Positions 50,963 through 58,711 of a DNA stretch of 64,000 nucleotides are shown piece after piece. Under the pieces are notes generated by a model. That model did no database searches. It was not told the DNA's origin and saw only the letters and a list, made by a program, of their open reading frames with translations. A program made the position numbers and the translations under genes. Positions within the stretch are counted from its first letter, which is position 1; each line of letters begins with the position of its first letter. Origin of the DNA: Aliishimia sp963678085 (lineage in GTDB: Bacteria > Pseudomonadota > Alphaproteobacteria > Rhodobacterales > Rhodobacteraceae). Location of the stretch: NCBI GenBank assembly GCA_963678085.1, contig OY782680.1, forward strand, positions 2,046,001 to 2,110,000, read 5' to 3'.

Positions 50963-51358
50963 CTAGAAAGCATCAAAATCTCCGTTTATTTTGTCAGTCG
51001 ACACACGATCTTGACTGCCCTCATGAGCTATCATCAATTGTATTCTTTCTAGCTTCAAACACAACATAAGAGATGACCGGCGAACGCCTGGTGATTTTTG
51101 AGAAATCGCCTCTGATAACAAGTTGAGTGACGAAATAACATCAACCAAAATCTGTGCAATGAGATCGAGATTCTGAATTACCTCAAAATTGTCTTCAATA
51201 ACTTCGTTTGAAGCTTTATCCCTCCCTTCCCTCAAAAAAACTTTCTCAAAAAATAATTCGATACTATGGATCTCAGCCACACACTCCTCTATCAGTGCCG
51301 ATAGATGTGTACTCAGCTCATCAGCAGGAACTATTTCATGGCGGTTAGGGTTATTCAT
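50963..51358 (-). CDS. uncharacterised protein at the end of the che operon
   Basis: A 131-residue, predominantly helical, acidic protein (TSHLSALIEECVAEI-like N terminus: LSTHLSALIEECVAEIHSI; then LIAQILVDVISSLNLLSEAI). No family recognised. It starts with an ATG one base after the stop of the second cheY, so it is translationally coupled and cotranscribed. The position matches that of cheB/cheD or of accessory genes such as cheT in other alphaproteobacterial che operons, but it resembles neither CheB nor CheD. A phosphatase or scaffold role for CheY is possible and untested. Confidence 0.7.
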   Translation of the reverse strand: MNNPNRHEIVPADELSTHLSALIEECVAEIHSIELFFEKVFLREGRDKASNEVIEDNFEVIQNLDLIAQILVDVISSLNLLSEAISQKSPGVRRSSLMLCLKLERIQLMIAHEGSQDRVSTDKINGDFDAF

Positions 51359-51359
51359 T

Positions 51360-51746
51360 TCAAAGTGGGCCAACTACAGCCTCAATGCAACCGCGCAGAT
51401 CTGCCGGGTCAAATGGCTTCTTCAAGAAATTATTCATCCCCAACTTCTTACCATAGTCAATAATCTGTTGTTCCGCCCTTCCAGTTATAAGAATGAATCC
51501 TACACCTCTAGTTCTTTCGTTGCTACGCAAGTTTTTTAAGAGATGCAAGCCATCCATGTTAGGCATATTGTAGTCAGAAATAACCATATGGACCGGAGAT
51601 TTAGTTAGTATTTCGATAGCTTCAGCACCATTTTCTGCAGTAGATACATTTCTTACACCAAAAGCTTCAAGCGCCTGTGTAATCAGGCCCCTGCTTGTTG
51701 ACATATCGTCAACTACCATGATTCTAATTTGGTCTCTCAGCGCCAT
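51360..51746 (-). CDS. cheY2: CheY-like response regulator (second)
   Basis: A 128-residue receiver protein: acid pair Asp13-Asp14 (VVDDMSTSR), phospho-acceptor Asp58 in VISDYNMPNMDG, switch region LITGRAEQ, Lys in FLKKPFDP. Alphaproteobacteria commonly have two CheY proteins, one that binds the motor and one that acts as phosphate sink. The other is at 55350; which is which cannot be told from sequence alone. It lies 30 bases after cheR. Confidence 0.9.
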   Translation of the reverse strand: MALRDQIRIMVVDDMSTSRGLITQALEAFGVRNVSTAENGAEAIEILTKSPVHMVISDYNMPNMDGLHLLKNLRSNERTRGVGFILITGRAEQQIIDYGKKLGMNNFLKKPFDPADLRGCIEAVVGPL

Positions 51747-51776
51747 TTTTGTATTCCTTTCCGCGGCCCAGATTTA

Positions 51777-52610
51777 CTAAGAGGATTTCTTGTAAGCTGT
51801 AGGTCCGAATGATTTAAGTTTAGTATAGTCGATTCTTTCAGAATGCCCAACCGCTATGAAACCTTGATCTGATAAAGCTGAGAAAAACTTGGGCCAGAGC
51901 GCCCCCTGCGCCTTCTCGTCAAAGTAAATCACTACATTTCTACAAAAAATTACATCGAACTTCCTCTGCATCGGCCATTCTTCGAAAAGATTAAGAATTT
52001 TAAAATGCACGAGTTTCTTTACCTCATTTCTGATCTGAAAATCCTTTCTCCCACAAAAATTTGTAGTTTCAATAAAGTACTTATTAAGCAATTCCTGAGG
52101 GACGTTCTGGACTTGGTCTTGGCTATAAATGCCCCTCTTCGCAAATTCAACGACATCGCGGTCTATATCTGTCGCCAGTATTTTCGCATTATCTATATTT
52201 ACAATGTACCTCTGCTCTAAGAGCGTCATCGCGAGAGAATAGGCTTCTTGACCGTTTGAACAACCAGCGGACCAAAGCCTAACCTCTCCGTTCACCGAAT
52301 CCGCCCCCCTGTTAATCAACTCATTCTCGACTAATTGAAAATGGTGGCTTTCTCTAAAAAATGACGATACGTTGGTCGTGAGCGCGGATATTGCATGGTT
52401 CAGCTCATCATTCTTAGTGTCAATTCTCAAGAGGCGGCAATATTCGCCTAGTGTCGCTGTAGAATTCACGTTCATTCTCTTTCGGAGCCGAGACACAATC
52501 ATCTCAACTTTACTTTCCTGCAATACGATTCCCGTCAAATTATAGATCTTTTCTGCGAGTTCGCCGAACCCCGCCTTTGGATCGCTCTGAGCCTTTATTA
52601 AGTCACTCAC
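51777..52610 (-). CDS. cheR: chemotaxis protein methyltransferase
   Basis: Methylates glutamates of MCPs using S-adenosylmethionine. The 277 residues have an N-terminal helical domain and the SAM-binding LRLWSAGCSNGQEAYSLAMT, then ILATDIDRDVVEFAK and FDVIFCRNVVIYF motifs. The start is GTG overlapping the cheW stop. There is no CheB in the operon, so demethylation must come from elsewhere. Confidence 0.94.
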   Translation of the reverse strand: MSDLIKAQSDPKAGFGELAEKIYNLTGIVLQESKVEMIVSRLRKRMNVNSTATLGEYCRLLRIDTKNDELNHAISALTTNVSSFFRESHHFQLVENELINRGADSVNGEVRLWSAGCSNGQEAYSLAMTLLEQRYIVNIDNAKILATDIDRDVVEFAKRGIYSQDQVQNVPQELLNKYFIETTNFCGRKDFQIRNEVKKLVHFKILNLFEEWPMQRKFDVIFCRNVVIYFDEKAQGALWPKFFSALSDQGFIAVGHSERIDYTKLKSFGPTAYKKSS

Positions 52611-53062
52611 GCTGCCGCGCTCTCTGGTTTTGCGACAACGTTTTCTAGCTGTAGAATTCTAATCATATTGTCATCGATTAGGCTTAGAGAACGTATCGTA
52701 TTTGCTCCGGCTTCGCCACTTGCATCTGGGGGGGGCTGCATATCTTCGTCCGCGAGGGATATGATATCAGAAACAGCATCAACCAAGAGACCTATGAGGG
52801 CTTCTCTACATTTCACTACGATTATTACGTTTCGTTCGGTAGTTTGTTGGCTTGGAAGACCTAAACGTGATGCGAGATCCATTACAGGAAGAACGGTACC
52901 TCTCAAATTGATTACACCCCGCATAAATTCAGGCGCATGAGGCATTGGAGTAGTTTTTGTCCACCCTCTAATTTCGCGAACTGACATAATATCTAGAGCG
53001 TAATCTTGGTTTCCGAGTTTGAATGTTAACAACTCATTATTTTCATGTTCTGTTTCCGTCAT
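52607..53062 (-). CDS. cheW: chemotaxis coupling protein CheW
   Basis: A 151-residue scaffold linking MCPs to CheA. It has the SH3-like CheW fold with LTFKLGNQDYALDIMSVREI, RGVINLRGTVLPVMDLASRL and LIGLLVDAVSDII. It overlaps cheA and cheR by 4 bases each, so the core genes are tightly coupled. Confidence 0.95.
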   Translation of the reverse strand: MTETEHENNELLTFKLGNQDYALDIMSVREIRGWTKTTPMPHAPEFMRGVINLRGTVLPVMDLASRLGLPSQQTTERNVIIVVKCREALIGLLVDAVSDIISLADEDMQPPPDASGEAGANTIRSLSLIDDNMIRILQLENVVAKPESAAA

Positions 53063-55335
53063 GAGTTCGCTCCTACAGAATGTCTATCGCACATTGATAT
53101 CGTTTGGCTTGCCTGAGAGATGATGTCTGTTGGGTCCAGGATCAGCGCTATTTGGCCATCACCAAGGATTGTTGCCGCTGCAATTCCGGGCGCTCTATAA
53201 AAGTTCTCATCTAAGCCTTTTATAACTACTTGCCTTTGGTCCTTTATTTGATCGATCATTAGGGCTGATCGTTGTCCATCTTCATGAGCAATAAGAAGGA
53301 CCACAGCGCCAGATGTGTCTTGTAATGGGCTGCGATACCCCAAGATGACGCCAAGGTCATAGACTGGCACAAACGAGCCGCGGACCCGGATTGACATCAC
53401 ACCCGGCCTAATCAGATCTACCGCCAAGTCATCCAGAGTTAGCGTTTCGATCACAAGATTGAGGGGAACAACAAGGGTTTCTTCTGCAACGCCTACAACC
53501 ATTCCGTCTAATACCGCTAGTGTCAGAGGGAGTGAAATTGAAAAGGTGGTGCCTGAACCTGGATCAGACTGAATCGTAATTCTCCCGCCGAGCGATTGAA
53601 TCGAAGTCCGGACGACATCCATCCCGACACCACGCCCTGACAAGTCCGATACCTCTTTTGCGGTTGAAAAGCCAGGCAGGAATAGAAGGTTGTCTATCTC
53701 GGTTTCTGACAGATTAACGTCTTCGGGTATCAACCCTTTGGATACGGCTATCTCAAATACGCGCTCTCTATTGATGCCACCACCGTCATCTGAAACCTCT
53801 ATGACGACGCGCCCGGACTTATGCGAGGCGCTAAGCCTCACGACGCCTTGGCCCGGTTTTCCCGCGGCCTCTCGATCTTCTGTTGTCTCAAGGCCGTGAT
53901 CGACGGCATTTCTGATCATATGGGTCAGAGGATCTGCGAGCCTTTCAATGACGGTTTTGTCGACCTCTGTGTTTTCACCTTCGGTAATTAGGCGAACATC
54001 CTTTTTTACCGCAGCAGACGCTTCGCGAACAATTCGAGACATGCGTTGGAATAGAGATTTCACCGGCTGGGCTCTAATCATCATGACACTATCTTGAATG
54101 TCACGCGTTAATCGTTGGAATTCCTCCAGCCCGTTCATCGCATCTGAATGCGGTGAAAGCCCTGCTTGTTCCAAGCTTTGGGACAACATTGCTTGGTTAA
54201 TTACCAATTCGCCGACCAAGTTTACCAATCGTTCGATCCGATCTAGATCTACGCGCACGACGGCTTTGGCGGAGTTCTGCTGCTTAGCGCTTGCCGAACC
54301 TGCAGACGAGGCGAGCTTTGCGGGTGGTTTTGCGACCTTCGGAGCTTTTTGCGGTTCAGTTTTTTTGGCTTCGGAGTTCTTGGGCGCGGGCGCTTCCTGG
54401 GGTTTGTCTATGGGCGCTGTTATCTCTTGCGCGACGGGCGGTGCGGCTGGCGCGGGCGCAGAACCGTCTTCGACAGGACTTGATGAAACGTTTGGTGCTT
54501 TATCTACGTCATTGACTGTAGAGGATGTGATTTCCAGCGTGCAAAGACCCTCGACGAACTCAAAGACGGAAGCGATTTCTGGTTCATCTGCTTCCGTTTC
54601 AAGCTCTATTCTCCATCCGATATAGGGACGATCTGCTTGCATTTCCGCGAGGCTAGGAAGGTCATCTGCGAGAATTTCCGTCGCGCACTCGCCAAGCTCA
54701 GCCAAGTTTCTGAGCAGATGGTAAGGCTCGTTCGCTGTTTCAAACAGCTCCCGGTGGGGCTTGAAAATGATGATCTTTCGCGGGTTTGACGGTGCGGTCT
54801 CGTCTTCGGCGGCGAGATCGGGAAGGGGCGGAAGATCTAGGTCGGGAAGTGTGAAACCTTCACCTCCGCCGCCAAGATCCAATGACAGGCCCATTGGCTG
54901 AAAGTCGATTTCTTCATCAACTTCGTCTTCGGCATCTACACCGATTAAGGCGTCTAACTGCTTTAGGAGTTCTTTGGATCGCTCTTCTGGGAGCTCGCTA
55001 TCGTCCCGGCAAATTCGCACAAGATCGGATAGGTGATCCGCTGCCTGGAAAAACAGCTTTAGCCCGTCATCCGTGACCTCCATACGGCCTGCACGGACTT
55101 CGTCCAATGCAGTTTCATACCTGTGAGCAAAGCGTACCAATGGCTCCAAACCGAACGCCCCAGCGCCACCTTTGATGGAGTGCACCGCCCGGAAAACGAT
55201 GTTGATGGTTTCGCCATCATCCTCGTTGTTCTCCTCGAGTGATTGCAATCCATCTTGTAAGGCTTCGAGAAGTTCTTCGCATTCAATAAAGAATGAGGCG
55301 CGAATTTCCGCCATTGGGTCCATATCTTCGCTCAT
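53059..55335 (-). CDS. cheA: chemotaxis sensor kinase CheA
   Basis: A 758-residue kinase. The Hpt domain has the phosphorylated His52 in AVHSIKGGAGAF. A long acidic and Ala/Pro-rich linker (about 150-365) contains TLPDLDLPPLPDL. Dimerisation, HATPase (NAVDHGLE, DDGGGINRE, GRGVGMDVV) and C-terminal CheW-like domains follow. Order and length match alphaproteobacterial CheA. It receives signals from MCPs through CheW and phosphorylates the two CheY proteins. Confidence 0.95.
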   Translation of the reverse strand: MSEDMDPMAEIRASFFIECEELLEALQDGLQSLEENNEDDGETINIVFRAVHSIKGGAGAFGLEPLVRFAHRYETALDEVRAGRMEVTDDGLKLFFQAADHLSDLVRICRDDSELPEERSKELLKQLDALIGVDAEDEVDEEIDFQPMGLSLDLGGGGEGFTLPDLDLPPLPDLAAEDETAPSNPRKIIIFKPHRELFETANEPYHLLRNLAELGECATEILADDLPSLAEMQADRPYIGWRIELETEADEPEIASVFEFVEGLCTLEITSSTVNDVDKAPNVSSSPVEDGSAPAPAAPPVAQEITAPIDKPQEAPAPKNSEAKKTEPQKAPKVAKPPAKLASSAGSASAKQQNSAKAVVRVDLDRIERLVNLVGELVINQAMLSQSLEQAGLSPHSDAMNGLEEFQRLTRDIQDSVMMIRAQPVKSLFQRMSRIVREASAAVKKDVRLITEGENTEVDKTVIERLADPLTHMIRNAVDHGLETTEDREAAGKPGQGVVRLSASHKSGRVVIEVSDDGGGINRERVFEIAVSKGLIPEDVNLSETEIDNLLFLPGFSTAKEVSDLSGRGVGMDVVRTSIQSLGGRITIQSDPGSGTTFSISLPLTLAVLDGMVVGVAEETLVVPLNLVIETLTLDDLAVDLIRPGVMSIRVRGSFVPVYDLGVILGYRSPLQDTSGAVVLLIAHEDGQRSALMIDQIKDQRQVVIKGLDENFYRAPGIAAATILGDGQIALILDPTDIISQASQTISMCDRHSVGANS

Positions 55336-55349
55336 CGTACGGCCCTCTT

Positions 55350-55715
55350 CTAACCAGCGACCATATGCAGCGCTTTGATCAACTTGGTCGGATCAAAAGG
55401 CTTAACGATCCAACCTGTGGCTCCGGCATTGCGTGCTTTGGCTTTTAGTTCCGGGGCACTTTCAGTCGTAAGGACCAGAATTGGCGTTGATTTATGCTTA
55501 TCTTGCTCGCGAACAGCGTCGATAAAACCGAACCCATCCATACGTGGCATATTGATATCGGTAATGATGGCATCCGGGGAGAGCCCCTCTAGAACTTCTA
55601 GGCCATGTACGCCGTCATCCGCGGTGTGGACTTCGAAATCACCGGTATTTAGTGCCATACGGATCATATTGCGCATGGTGCGGCTGTCATCGACTGCAAG
55701 AATTTCAAGTGTCAT
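55350..55715 (-). CDS. cheY1: CheY-like response regulator (first)
   Basis: A 121-residue receiver: acid pair in LAVDDSRTMR, Asp53 in IITDINMPRMDG, switch Thr in VLTTES and Lys in WIVKPFDP. It lies between the STAS gene and cheA, the classic position for the first cheY in alphaproteobacterial che operons. Its start overlaps the STAS stop. Confidence 0.92.
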   Translation of the reverse strand: MTLEILAVDDSRTMRNMIRMALNTGDFEVHTADDGVHGLEVLEGLSPDAIITDINMPRMDGFGFIDAVREQDKHKSTPILVLTTESAPELKAKARNAGATGWIVKPFDPTKLIKALHMVAG

Positions 55716-55984
55716 AATTTACCTTCCATCAATTTCTCAGGAGTCGCCCCCATCATCGCCATTTGGTTTTTCATACGCTCTGAAATAGCGGTGAATGAAA
55801 ATGCGTGTCCGTTGGAGTGGGCGTGTTTTGAGGCGGCGATGAGCGCCTGCAAACATAGTGAGCCAAGGTTTTTGACCTCTGCCCCATCAATCTTGATATC
55901 CCCGGAAATATTGCGAAGATCCTCCACGAGCTTGATCGCGGCTGGCATGTCAAGTTTCGCAGGCAGTTTCACTTCAGATGTCAT
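55712..55984 (-). CDS. STAS-domain protein at the head of the che operon
   Basis: A 90-residue STAS-like protein (KIDGAEVKNLGSLCLQALIA, with a GSLCLQ phospho-site-like region). In rhizobia a small gene in this same position (orf2/cheS) modulates CheA-CheY interaction; whether this is its equivalent is inferred from place only. I chose ATG 55984 with GGGGA at good spacing; an ATG at 55990 is close by. Confidence 0.78.
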   Translation of the reverse strand: MTSEVKLPAKLDMPAAIKLVEDLRNISGDIKIDGAEVKNLGSLCLQALIAASKHAHSNGHAFSFTAISERMKNQMAMMGATPEKLMEGKL

Positions 55985-56075
55985 GTGCATCCCCAGGCTA
56001 GTGATAGAAAAAGATGGCGCATGACGTAAACCTCAGCTCGATTCCAAGACTGGAATGAACTTAACGCCCTGTGTC

Positions 56076-56090
56076 TTAATTCTTGGTTAC
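56076..56090. promoter_or_regulatory. imperfect CtrA-like site upstream of the che operon
   Basis: TTAA-TTCTTGG-TTAC matches the CtrA consensus TTAA-N7-TTAA except for the last base. It lies about 90 bases upstream of the first che gene. CtrA controls motility and chemotaxis in several Rhodobacterales, so the location is suggestive. One-mismatch sites occur by chance, so confidence is low. Confidence 0.3.
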
Positions 56091-56108
56091 GAGATCAGCC
56101 AAACACAC

Positions 56109-56137
56109 AAAAAAGCCCAAGGCGCGAACCTTGGGCT
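56109..56137 (-). terminator. intrinsic terminator after the methyltetrahydrofolate methyltransferase gene
   Basis: A 9-bp perfect stem (AGCCCAAGG 56114-56122, CCTTGGGCT 56129-56137) with a 6-base loop is followed on the minus strand by TTTTT. It ends the C1-metabolism operon. Confidence 0.85.
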
Positions 56138-56173
56138 ATAAAGCATTGATTTAGAGGCGTTTATCCGCGACGT

Positions 56174-57253
56174 TTATCCGCGCCTGCGGCGCCCGCCACC
56201 CCGGCCTGCGCGCCCGCGCGTTTCGCCGCCAGCCTCTTCGGTCTTATTGAATTTGATCCACGCGCCGCCATGGGGATCATTATCGGTTAAGAAATTCGCG
56301 GCGCGGATGGCTTCCATTTCTTTGCCCGCGCGCGGTTTCGTGGAGCCGAGATTGAACATCTGGCAGAAGGCTTCATCATCCATTCCCTCGGGCAGCACGA
56401 TCCCGGCGGCTTCGACCTCGGCGCGTTTTTCGGCAAGTTTCTTGGGCCCAACTGGCAGCGCAACCGGGTTCATAATCGCGGATGTCATCCCAGCGGCCAT
56501 CGCCATGGGCAAGAAGGCGTTGTTGATCCCATGGCGATTTGGCAGGCCGAACGAGATATTGGACGCGCCGCACGTTGTGTTCACGCCAAGCTCTTCGCGC
56601 AAACGACGCACCAGGGTAAAGACCTGCAGGCCAGCGGTACCCATCGCGCCAATGGGCATCACCAGCGGATCCACAACGATGTCATGGGCTGGAATTCCGT
56701 GATCGGCGGCACGTTCAACGATCTTTTTGGCCACGGCAAAGCGCACCTCGGGATCCTCGCTAATGCCCGTATCATCATTGGAAATGGCAACCACGGGAAC
56801 ATTATATTTCGCCACAAGCGGGAGCACCATTTCCAAGCGTTCTTCTTCGCCGGTCACAGAGTTCAAGAGCGGGCGCCCCTCAGCCGCTGCCAGACCATTT
56901 TCCAGCGCACCAGGCACTGAGCTGTCAATGCAAAGCGGGCAATCTGTAACCTCTTGCACCTTTTCTACCAGCTCGCGCATCAGAGTTGGCTCAAGGAAGT
57001 TGTTATCCGCATAACGCGGATCCTCGGCCATTTTGTTGGAAAAAACCGCGCCGGAATTGATGTCAAGCACCGTTGCCCCAGCAGCAACCTGAGCAATCGC
57101 ATCGGCTTGCACGCGAGAAAAATCGCCGCGCTCCAGCTCTTCGTTCAGGATCTTGCGACCTGTCGGATTGATGCGCTCGCCAATGACGCAGAAAGGCTGG
57201 TCAAAGCCAATGATGGCGGTTTTTGTCTTTGATTCGATGACCGTTTTGACCAT
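56174..57253 (-). CDS. methyltetrahydrofolate:corrinoid methyltransferase (pterin-binding family)
   Basis: A 359-residue pterin-binding TIM-barrel protein: CVIGERINPTGRK at the N terminus, DINSGAVFSN, LCIDSSVPGALENGL and FGLPNRHGINNAF. Family members pass the N5-methyl group of methyltetrahydrofolate to a corrinoid protein. In Phaeobacter a protein of this kind supplies the methyl-folate module of a split, B12-dependent methionine synthase; that is the best context match, with metF directly upstream. The last 20 residues are an Arg-Gly-rich tail (TRGRAGRGGGRRRRG), unusual for an enzyme. The corrinoid and homocysteine modules are not in this window. Confidence 0.82.
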   Translation of the reverse strand: MVKTVIESKTKTAIIGFDQPFCVIGERINPTGRKILNEELERGDFSRVQADAIAQVAAGATVLDINSGAVFSNKMAEDPRYADNNFLEPTLMRELVEKVQEVTDCPLCIDSSVPGALENGLAAAEGRPLLNSVTGEEERLEMVLPLVAKYNVPVVAISNDDTGISEDPEVRFAVAKKIVERAADHGIPAHDIVVDPLVMPIGAMGTAGLQVFTLVRRLREELGVNTTCGASNISFGLPNRHGINNAFLPMAMAAGMTSAIMNPVALPVGPKKLAEKRAEVEAAGIVLPEGMDDEAFCQMFNLGSTKPRAGKEMEAIRAANFLTDNDPHGGAWIKFNKTEEAGGETRGRAGRGGGRRRRG

Positions 57254-57297
57254 GGAAGCCTCCCGAAATTGATGGTCTTGATAGGACGTTAGTGGAG

Positions 57298-58227
57298 TTA
57301 CGCGGACGCCGCAGCAGGCACTGTTGACGCACCGCCATGTTCAATCGCCCAAGTCGCGTTGGTTTTGATCCCCCCCAGCGGGAAGAAATGCACATGCTCG
57401 ATATTGAACTCAGGGTGTGCGGCTTTGTGCGCGGCAAGTTCTGCGATCACATCGGTCGGCTCAAAGGGCAAGAGCAGTTTGGTCACATCTTTAGCTCGGC
57501 GCTGGAGCACGCGCAGGCTTGCCCCCACACCGCAGGCAATGGAGAACTTGATCAGCGTTTGCAGCTTAGCCGGACCCGCGATGCCGATATGGATGGGGAT
57601 ATCAATCCCGGCCTCTTTCACACTCTTGGCCCATTCAATGATCGGACCGGATTCAAAGGCGAATTGCGTGGCAAGGGCCATTTTTGCATCTGTGCGCTCA
57701 GAGAAATCCTGTTTCCATTTCAGCGCAGCCTCTACATTGGCTGTGCCGCCGTTGGGGTCGATATCTTTATTGCCCTCGGGATGCCCGGCCACATGCAAGC
57801 GCTCAAACCCAGCCGCATCAAAAGCGCCGCTCTCCAAGAGCTGCATGGAGCTGTCAAAATCGCCATAAGGCTTGTCCACACCGCCTGCGAGCAGCAGCGC
57901 CTGTTTCACATCCGCCTCGCCCTGGTAGCGCGCGATCCAATCTTTCAGCACCGCTTCATCCTTGATAATCCGAGCTGGGAAATGCGGCATGACGGGGTAG
58001 CCTTCGGCGTTCAGGCGCGCGGCTGTGGCGACCATTTCCTCGATCGGTGTGCCTTCGATATGGGCGATATAAACCCGTGTGCCTTTTGGCAGGAGCGCGC
58101 GAAAATCTTCGACCTTGGCGGCGGTGCGCGGCATGACCTCAATGGAATAGCCGTTTAGAAAGGCTTCGACTTCGGGCAGGACGGGCTGAGGCGTTGCCTC
58201 GGTTTTGCGAAATATATTCAGAGCCAT
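57298..58227 (-). CDS. metF: methylenetetrahydrofolate reductase
   Basis: Reduces 5,10-methylenetetrahydrofolate to 5-methyltetrahydrofolate. The 309-residue protein has the TIM-barrel features of the MetF superfamily (VEVMPRTAAKVEDF, RVYIAHIEGTPIEEM, LALLLAGG-like KQALLLAGGVDKPYGDF, ATQFAFESGPIIEWAKSV). It diverges from E. coli MetF and looks like the form common in Rhodobacterales C1 clusters. It precedes the methyltransferase by 44 bases, so product and next enzyme are cotranscribed. Confidence 0.82.
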   Translation of the reverse strand: MALNIFRKTEATPQPVLPEVEAFLNGYSIEVMPRTAAKVEDFRALLPKGTRVYIAHIEGTPIEEMVATAARLNAEGYPVMPHFPARIIKDEAVLKDWIARYQGEADVKQALLLAGGVDKPYGDFDSSMQLLESGAFDAAGFERLHVAGHPEGNKDIDPNGGTANVEAALKWKQDFSERTDAKMALATQFAFESGPIIEWAKSVKEAGIDIPIHIGIAGPAKLQTLIKFSIACGVGASLRVLQRRAKDVTKLLLPFEPTDVIAELAAHKAAHPEFNIEHVHFFPLGGIKTNATWAIEHGGASTVPAAASA

Positions 58228-58253
58228 AACTTGGGATCTCCTGTGAAAGGCGC

Positions 58254-58550
58254 TTAGGCCCAGCCATCATTTGCAATCAGCGCTTTCAGGCGCTCGGTGT
58301 CATATTCTGTCTCTAATTTTGCAGCCTGAGCGTCAGCGATCTCGCCTGGCTCACCTTCAACGGAAAAAGGCGCGGCTTTGCGCCATTCTGCCAAATAGGC
58401 ATCGGCATCTTTTGCGTTCACCTTCATCGCCGCGCGATCAATGGCTTGTTCAAAGCGCTCTTGCAGCTGGCGTTTGGCACCGCGCCGCCCTTTGCCCACA
58501 ATCACCTGGGCTGGGATATCGCGCCAATAGACTATCGTCACGTCAGGCAT
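58254..58550 (-). CDS. virulence-factor domain (PF13769-like) small protein of the C1 operon
   Basis: A 98-residue soluble protein matching the small Virulence_fact family (TIVYWRDIPAQVIVGKGRRG, DADAYLAEWRKAAPF). Its name is historical; it is found next to metF and methyltetrahydrofolate methyltransferases in Rhodobacterales, so a role in C1 or corrinoid metabolism is more likely than virulence. I chose ATG 58550 over an upstream in-frame start at 58649. It begins the three-gene operon. Confidence 0.75.
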   Translation of the reverse strand: MPDVTIVYWRDIPAQVIVGKGRRGAKRQLQERFEQAIDRAAMKVNAKDADAYLAEWRKAAPFSVEGEPGEIADAQAAKLETEYDTERLKALIANDGWA

Positions 58551-58711
58551 GTCTGATTCCTCATCAACTCGTTGCAATGTTCTAGACGAGCGCGTTGCGA
58601 CAGTTGCGCCGGTTTTCGACGCTGCGCATCCTGTGAGCGACGCAACCAAGACTTGCCTCGCACCGCTGTTTGCGATACCAAGATTGCAACACGATATAGG
58701 AGGGCGCGCTT

